Origin: Isoetes taiwanensis
Taxonomy: Eukaryota > Streptophyta > Lycopodiopsida > Isoetales > Isoetaceae
Reading direction: 5' to 3'
DNA: 64,000 bases
NCBI GenBank assembly: GCA_021234155.1
Contig: JAJEKV010000025.1
Location: 1,755,995 to 1,819,994, forward strand
Shown piece by piece: positions 58,541 through 64,000 of the stretch (position 1 is the stretch's first letter; the number at the start of each line of letters is the position of its first letter). The position numbers and the translations under genes are program-made. Under the pieces are notes generated by a model. It did no database searches. It worked only from the letters and a program-made list of their open reading frames with translations, and was not told the origin of the DNA.

Positions 58541-61100
58541 AAATTTCTTGTATTTATAATAATGCACCATATTATGCTAGTGTAACGAGCCCTCCTATTT
58601 CATCATTATTAGGGTTGCCCCCTTGCCTATTATGTTGTCTAATGGTCCACAACAACCCCTTATGTCGTGCTCAACTTTGGCTCATCTATAGCTAGACCTT
58701 ACACACACACAAGGGTCTACATAGAATGCAATGTAATGGAAAATACATTTCAAGCACAACATGTTGTTGGAATGGACATGTTGAACTCCTATTAGCCTAT
58801 ACAATGTGGCACAATGGAGAATGCAATGTAACTAAAACACATTTTGCTAGTTTGAATTCGTGATAGTACATCAAAATCCATTTTACATGTCATTGCATTG
58901 CATTAGTCTTTAACTCATTGCAAGATATCCTAGCAGATAGAAGGCGAAGGCGAAGGGAAATATTGTATTCTTGATATGTTCGGGACAATGTGGACAAACT
59001 CGCGCACGTTTCGGAAGTTGTGCTCCCTTGTTAACAGGCATGGATTGAGAATGGTTCCAAGCGATGATGGATAATGTGATTTGTATGGACACAACGGTGC
59101 TTCTAAGTACTAGTTATTGGTATCAATTGCGAGCTAATGTTTGTTTGGAAATTATGCGGTCCACTTGGTGCAAGAGCCCTGCAATATACATGGACACGCT
59201 GATGGGTCCAATAATGCTATACCTGACTAGGCTATTGTCCTAGCCGATAAGGTGGAGATTGTAGACGGGTCAACGCAAACCTCCCATGAACACTTGATCC
59301 ACTGTGAATACTTGATGCACGATGATGTCAGTTTGTAGGCTACCACGACATGTCATCACGAGCCTTGAATCTATTCGGCATCACTGAGAGGGAGGATTGC
59401 TAAGAAATTGAGGAGATCATGCATTTCTTCAAAGATGTCATGTATATACAGCCTGAGGGCATTATAATTGCTATTATAATGGGAGCAACCCGGCCAGATC
59501 GCTCTCGACATCTTAAAGTGGACTTTAGAGACACTCTCGCTACATGTTCTGCGATATGGTAGTCACCTAAAGGGCACTAATTTCTCAGTACAGAAAGACC
59601 TTACTCTGTTTTAACCCTGTAAAAGAGGAGAAGAGCTAGGTACGATGAAACGGCAGTAAACTGAGGGGGATCATTTGTTAGATCATCTACTAGGGAGGGG
59701 GATGTCTCTCGAGCCCTTCTAGCTTGGAAAGTGGCTATATCATCTAAATAGCATCTAATTCTGGAAAGACGAAGATGCTTGCCCTATAGTAATTCAGGCT
59801 TAGAGAAGATCGGAACTATAGCCATGAAGTGCTTAGGAGTAATGGAGTAATCCCGTCTATATGTGATAATTTTTGCTATCCCTCCCTTATAGGGAATGTA
59901 AAATTTGTTATAAAATTAATATAAATATATACTTTACCCTCAAAAAAGAAGGGGGCAATTTACTGAGGAGACATGGCTATCATTCAGGACCATTGGCCTG
60001 GTTACGTGTAGCCTTGTCTACTGCCACCTTTTGTTTGTGGGCTTATGTTATTGTTTTGATTTGTTTTGTTCTTACTTCATATAACTATAACAGGCCTTGC
60101 CCCCTAATTTTCTTGTGAGTTTTCATGTCCATGTTCTTATTGTCCTATTCTAGTCTCCGTGGATGTTAATATTGTATCGGTTTTTCTATCTATATATTTC
60201 ATATAGAAAAATATCATTATATATATATATAAAAAAAAAAAAAAAACTAAAAACAATGTATGTAAACATGAAGCTTTTGATACTCGACCCCCCATGTTTA
60301 CTAGAGCATAACTTACAAGAGAAAAGAGGTTTACATTTCTATATATTTTTCAAGTGGAGAACTATTACTACATATGAATCTCTAGAAAAGATTTGGGTTA
60401 GATTTTGAGTCATTGATTTTATATGATTTTTGGGTTGCCCCTAAGGGGGCAAGCCCTTGTTGAGGTGGGTTTGTGGGATATGCTAGGTATATGCCAATAT
60501 ATACCCAGAATATGCCAATGACTGCTAAAAACCCATCATAGGCTGTAAATGCTCGGTTGCCAGTGTTCTTGGGCGGGCGGTGTGGAAACTGGATAACCGG
60601 CACTGCCATAGCTAGATAGCTAGATGCAGTACCTGCCTTCTGAATTTCGGATGTTCCCTGTTAACTGGGAGGGCAGGCGGAAGGTCGGATTTGATGTTCT
60701 TTTCTAACAAATATGCCTGAGGCTATGGATTCACGATGCCGGCTAGGTGGTGCTGCATTTTCTTGAAAACAAACATATAGGTCATTTGGCTAGTTTGTTT
60801 TTGTTAATTGCTCCAATGGAACTCGTTTTGAGTGAGAAATCCGTAATCCATGCCCGTATGGAACATATCCCGTGATGCGCTTGCTTTGTCGCTGCCTCGC
60901 TTGGGCTAAGTTTTGGGAATGATCCTGGCCTCGCCTACTCCAAGATTTGTAACTTCATGTAGCTATGGTTGTTGAGGTTGGTAGGCTTGCTTTAAAAATT
61001 GTCCGCCTAGTTATTCCAAAGAACCAAAGAATGTATAGCATTTGTTAGCGTAAGGTCAAACAACAAAGGCACTTTCGGTTGCTCGAAAAATGTTGTGGAT
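58541..61100. other. AT-rich spacer
   Basis: No gene is recognised with confidence. A minus-strand frame of 75 codons from an ATG at 60,609 has one hydrophobic helix (GFLAVIGIFWVYIGIYLAYP) but no known family. A palindromic TTGCCCCTAAGGGGGCAA lies near 60,433. A short phrase near 60,152 (GTCTCCGTGGATGTTAATAT) resembles the LINE/SINE terminus. Confidence 0.35.
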
Positions 61101-61109
61101 GATCTCGAT

Positions 61110-63299
61110 TCAATTCTCAGTTCTGGAAGTGCTTTAAAGTATTCTCGCACTTTGCGTGAGTGTACAAGACTTCACGCTTTGGAGGAAGGAAAGCGAATTC
61201 ATAATCACATCATAAATGCCGGGCTTGCATGGGTCTTTGGCTTTAGGTAACCTCCTTATCAACTTCTATGTGAAGAATAACGATTTAGAGGATGCTTTCG
61301 TAAGGTGTTTGATGAGATGAAGCGAGGGATTTAGTTTCTTGGACTTCCATGATTGGAGGCTATGCATATTGTGGGTTTGTAAATGAAGCCTTTGAAACGT
61401 TTAGGCAGATGCAAGACGGAGGATTTAAACCCAACAGTAATTACTTTTATAAGTATTATCGGGCATGTTGTTTGTTTGCCGAAAGGAAGGTTAATTCACA
61501 AGATCATTCTCACCGTGGAGTTGAAATGGGCCTTATTTTGGAAAAAACAACCTTTTATTAACATGTATGGAAAGTGTGGATGTTTGGAGGATGCCTGCAC
61601 AATCTTCAATAAAGTACCCGGGAAAGACATAATTTCATGGAATAGCATAATTGCAAGCTTTTCTCAAAGCAGAGTCATGGCAAAGGGAATCTTCTTTTAC
61701 ATCAAATGCAATTGGAAGACATGAAGCCAAATAAGGTGACATTTCTTAACATCCTTACTTCATGTTCTGCTTTTGGAAATGATATCCATAGGTACGTTTA
61801 TCCATTCGTGCATATAAAAAGTGGGGTAGAGTTTGATGTCGCCATTGGGAATGCACTTATCGGCATGTATGATGATGATGTGGAAGTATTGAAGATGCAT
61901 GTCATGTGTTCGGTGTAATGCCTAAACAACACGCTATATCTTGAATACCGTGATTGCGGCCTATGTGCGGCATGGATGCAGTTTGGAAGGCCCTCGATTT
62001 TTATGAGCAGCTCCACAGGAAAGGATGGCACCAAACAAGGTAACTTTTCTTGTCAGTTATTGACGATGTGCATTCCCCTACACACATGCAAGAGGTAAGC
62101 TGATTCATGTCTCAGATTTTGCATAAAGGACTTGGGATGGATGTAGCAGGTTGGAACAACTCTTTTAAACATGTATGCAAAGTATGAGAGCTTGCGGGAG
62201 GCAAGAAAAATCTTCAACAGTTTGCCACATCGATCCCATAGCATGGAATGCCATTATTGCAGCTTATGCTCAAAATGGACACAACAAAGGCTGGTATTCA
62301 CCGCTTTTACCAAATGCGCAAAAAATGGTTGAACCCGAGCCAAGCCACAATAACAAGTATTGTCTGGGTCCGTTCCAATCGCAGCGATCTTGCAAAAGGT
62401 AAGTTGGTCCATGCTTACATCATTGGCAATGGTTACTTGGTAGATAGCACGGTTGGGAGTGCACTTGTTAACATGTATGGTTACTGTGGTGTCTTGAGGA
62501 AGCAATTAGGGTATTTCAGAAGCTTGATCATCATAGTACTTCATTGTGTAGCTCCCTTATCATAGCGTATTCGCTCCAACGACAGGACAAGGATAGTATT
62601 AAACTTTTCCATGAAATGTGGCAACAATGTGGCGAGTTGAACAAGGCTGCATGTTTCCATGTTCTGAACGAATGTTCTCTTTTAATTCATGGAAAGCTGA
62701 TCCATGCGTATATAATTGCTAATAAGGATGAGTCCCATGTGATTATAGAAATGGCACTCATTGGCATGTATGGACGGTGTGGGAGTTTAGATAACTCATT
62801 CAGGGTGTTTTCTTACTTAGAAAATTGTGATGTGATTGTATGGAATGAACTTGTGGCAGCAAGTGTTCAAAATAAAAAGGGAGAGATTGCGCTCTAGAAT
62901 TTTCAGCAATTGTTGGCAGAATCCGTTGAACCAAATGTGGTCACTTTTGTCCATGTTCTTAATGCATGTTCTAGCATCATGGATTTTAGAGAGGGCATCC
63001 TCGTCCATTCTTTTATCATTACAAGCAGAGTTGAGCCTGATGTGCTTTGGAATTGTATCATCAACATGTACTGCAACTGTGGGAGTATTGAGGACGTGCG
63101 CAGGACCTTTAAACAAAGCCCTCAACATGATGTGGCATCATGGAGTATACTGATGGCATCATGCATTCAACATGACTCTGATGAGGAGGCTATTCAACTC
63201 TTCAGACAAATGCAAGAAAGTGGCATGGAACCTAACAGATCAACTTTTGTGACTGTACTCAATGAAAATCTCGGGGCTAGGGTTATCCACGACAGATAG
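61110..63299 (+). pseudogene. PLS-type pentatricopeptide-repeat protein, decayed
   Basis: Pieces across three frames give at least eight PPR-like units. Examples are RTLRECTRLHALEEGKRIHN (61,150), SWTSMIGGYAYCGFVNEAFE (61,340), INMYGKCGCLEDACTIFNKV (61,560), WNAIIAAYAQNGH (62,240), ALVNMYGYCGVL (62,460), ALIGMYGRCGSLDNSFRVF (62,755) and WSILMASCIQHDSDEEAIQL (63,140). These are typical of organelle RNA-editing PPR proteins of the PLS class. There are at least six frameshifts or stops, and no E or DYW C-terminal domain is seen. Intron-free structure and decay suggest a dead family member. Confidence 0.85.
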
Positions 63300-63569
63300 A
63301 ATGGGCGAAGCATTCAAACGGGAGTCGGACCCCTGCTAAAAATGAAGGAGCTGATGACTTCCGGCATTATTTGTAACCCATATGACCGAAGTGTTGTGTT
63401 TATGCCTGGAAAGCCAACCGAATGGAAATGGTGGAGCGAAGCAAGCAATTTGAGCATAAGAACTAGAGCCACTTCTAAAAATATTTCATGCAGTGCTGCT
63501 AATAGAAAGGACTTTCAATCAGTTGTAATTATTGGGCAGCGAGAAGTACAAGCCAATGAGATGTTTGAC

Positions 63570-63984
63570 ATCATTTGAAGTGTCGAAAATCCGCAATATG
63601 TTGGAGACTTACTTGAAGGTTGTGAAGGTATTCTTACTCAGCCTGTTGTGTGTCATGTTTTAAAGTGTCTTGACGATAAAGACGTGGCTCTGGAATTTCA
63701 AATCAAGTAGTCAGTCAATAGCATGTTCTATGTTTGAACGGATGAAACAAGTTGGCTGTGCACCTAGTAGCTTTACTTTTGGGATTTTGATTTGCGGTTT
63801 TTCAAAAGCTGGTGACATAGAACAAGCTTTTGGGCTTTTTGAAGAAATGAGAAAGGAGGGTCTCCAGCCAAATGTTAAAGCATATAACATCATCATTGAT
63901 ATGCTCTGCAAAGCTCAAAGAGTGGATGATGCATATAAAATATTTCTAGAAATGAGAGTTGGGAAAAGAAAAAGTAGATGTTGA
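63570..63984 (+). CDS. P-type PPR protein, 5' part or fragment, at the window edge
   Basis: A piece near 63,575-63,705 (VENPQYVGDLLEGCEGILTQ, VVCHVLKCLDDKDVALEF) resembles the region before the first repeats of P-type PPR proteins. Then 63,715-63,960 has SMFERMKQVGCAPSSFTFGI, LICGFSKAGDIEQAFGLFEE and GLQPNVKAYNIIIDMLCKAQ, i.e. about 2.5 perfect 35-residue P repeats. Such proteins bind organelle RNA. A stop occurs at about 63,982; whether it is real or a frameshift in a longer gene cannot be told because the window ends at 64,000. Confidence 0.65.
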
Positions 63985-64000
63985 ACAGGCCAATGTGTGC

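Noticed and set aside
60140-60180. A LINE or SINE terminus in plus orientation (GTCTCCGTGGATGTTAATAT)
   Set aside because: Only about 20 bases resemble the terminus, and the sequence before it does not match the LINE 3' UTR or the SINE.
60382-60609. A small membrane protein gene on the minus strand
   Set aside because: It starts at an ATG and has one hydrophobic helix, but it matches no family I know, has no promoter features and overlaps a palindromic GC segment; left unannotated as a gene.

Overview
The window is nuclear DNA of a land plant. It holds a spliced type III polyketide synthase, a dirigent protein, pentatricopeptide-repeat (PPR) sequences, plant-type introns (GT..AG), and many classes of transposable element nested in AT-rich sequence. 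Very low gene density, broken gene pieces and several retroelement families suggest a large genome such as a fern, lycophyte or gymnosperm. That placement is inference; no sequence here fixes the species.

Layout. 1-5.0 kb: an intact two-exon type III PKS gene (minus strand) with a strong foldback repeat just past its stop codon. 5.0-10.3 kb: an almost full-length, decayed GC-rich LINE (minus), with tandem monomers in its 5' end and a (TTCC)n tail instead of poly(A). 10.3-20.9 kb: a cluster of LINE tails, a tRNA-derived SINE sharing the LINE 3' end, a Mutator-like element with a LINE fragment inside, and a duplicated glycosyltransferase fragment, one copy split by a LINE while the other keeps the empty site. 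A (GT)128 microsatellite follows. 20.9-32.1 kb: a copia remnant, an intact dirigent gene, a second Mutator-like element, an ORF1-only retroposon with a 17-bp target duplication, and two exons of an RNA polymerase III subunit RPC9-like gene. 32.6-38.4 kb: a second near full-length copy of the LINE (plus).

39.6-50.7 kb is the most unusual part. A second ORF1-only retroposon is split by a 9.07-kb DNA transposon (40,664-49,738) with matching 22-bp terminal inverted repeats and a TTA/TTAG target duplication. Removing the transposon and one duplication rejoins the host reading frame. The transposon carries two convergent gene blocks: a plus-strand protein with a basic region, an HTH-like segment and Cys-rich segments, and a minus-strand block with a coiled coil, a RING-like finger, an FCP1/NIF-type HAD domain and a Ulp1-type (C48) protease. 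All show stops or frameshifts, so this copy looks dead. Both gene blocks contain a long CACCAC-rich intronic satellite, each on the sense strand of its own gene.

50.7-64 kb: SET-domain-like exons, a 5'-truncated poly(A) LINE, an imperfect 99-nt hairpin, a nested tandem array ending in a perfect GC hairpin, and a decayed PLS-type PPR gene followed by the start of a P-type PPR gene that runs off the window. The only apparently intact host genes are the PKS and the dirigent gene. The RPC9-like and P-type PPR pieces are open but incomplete.
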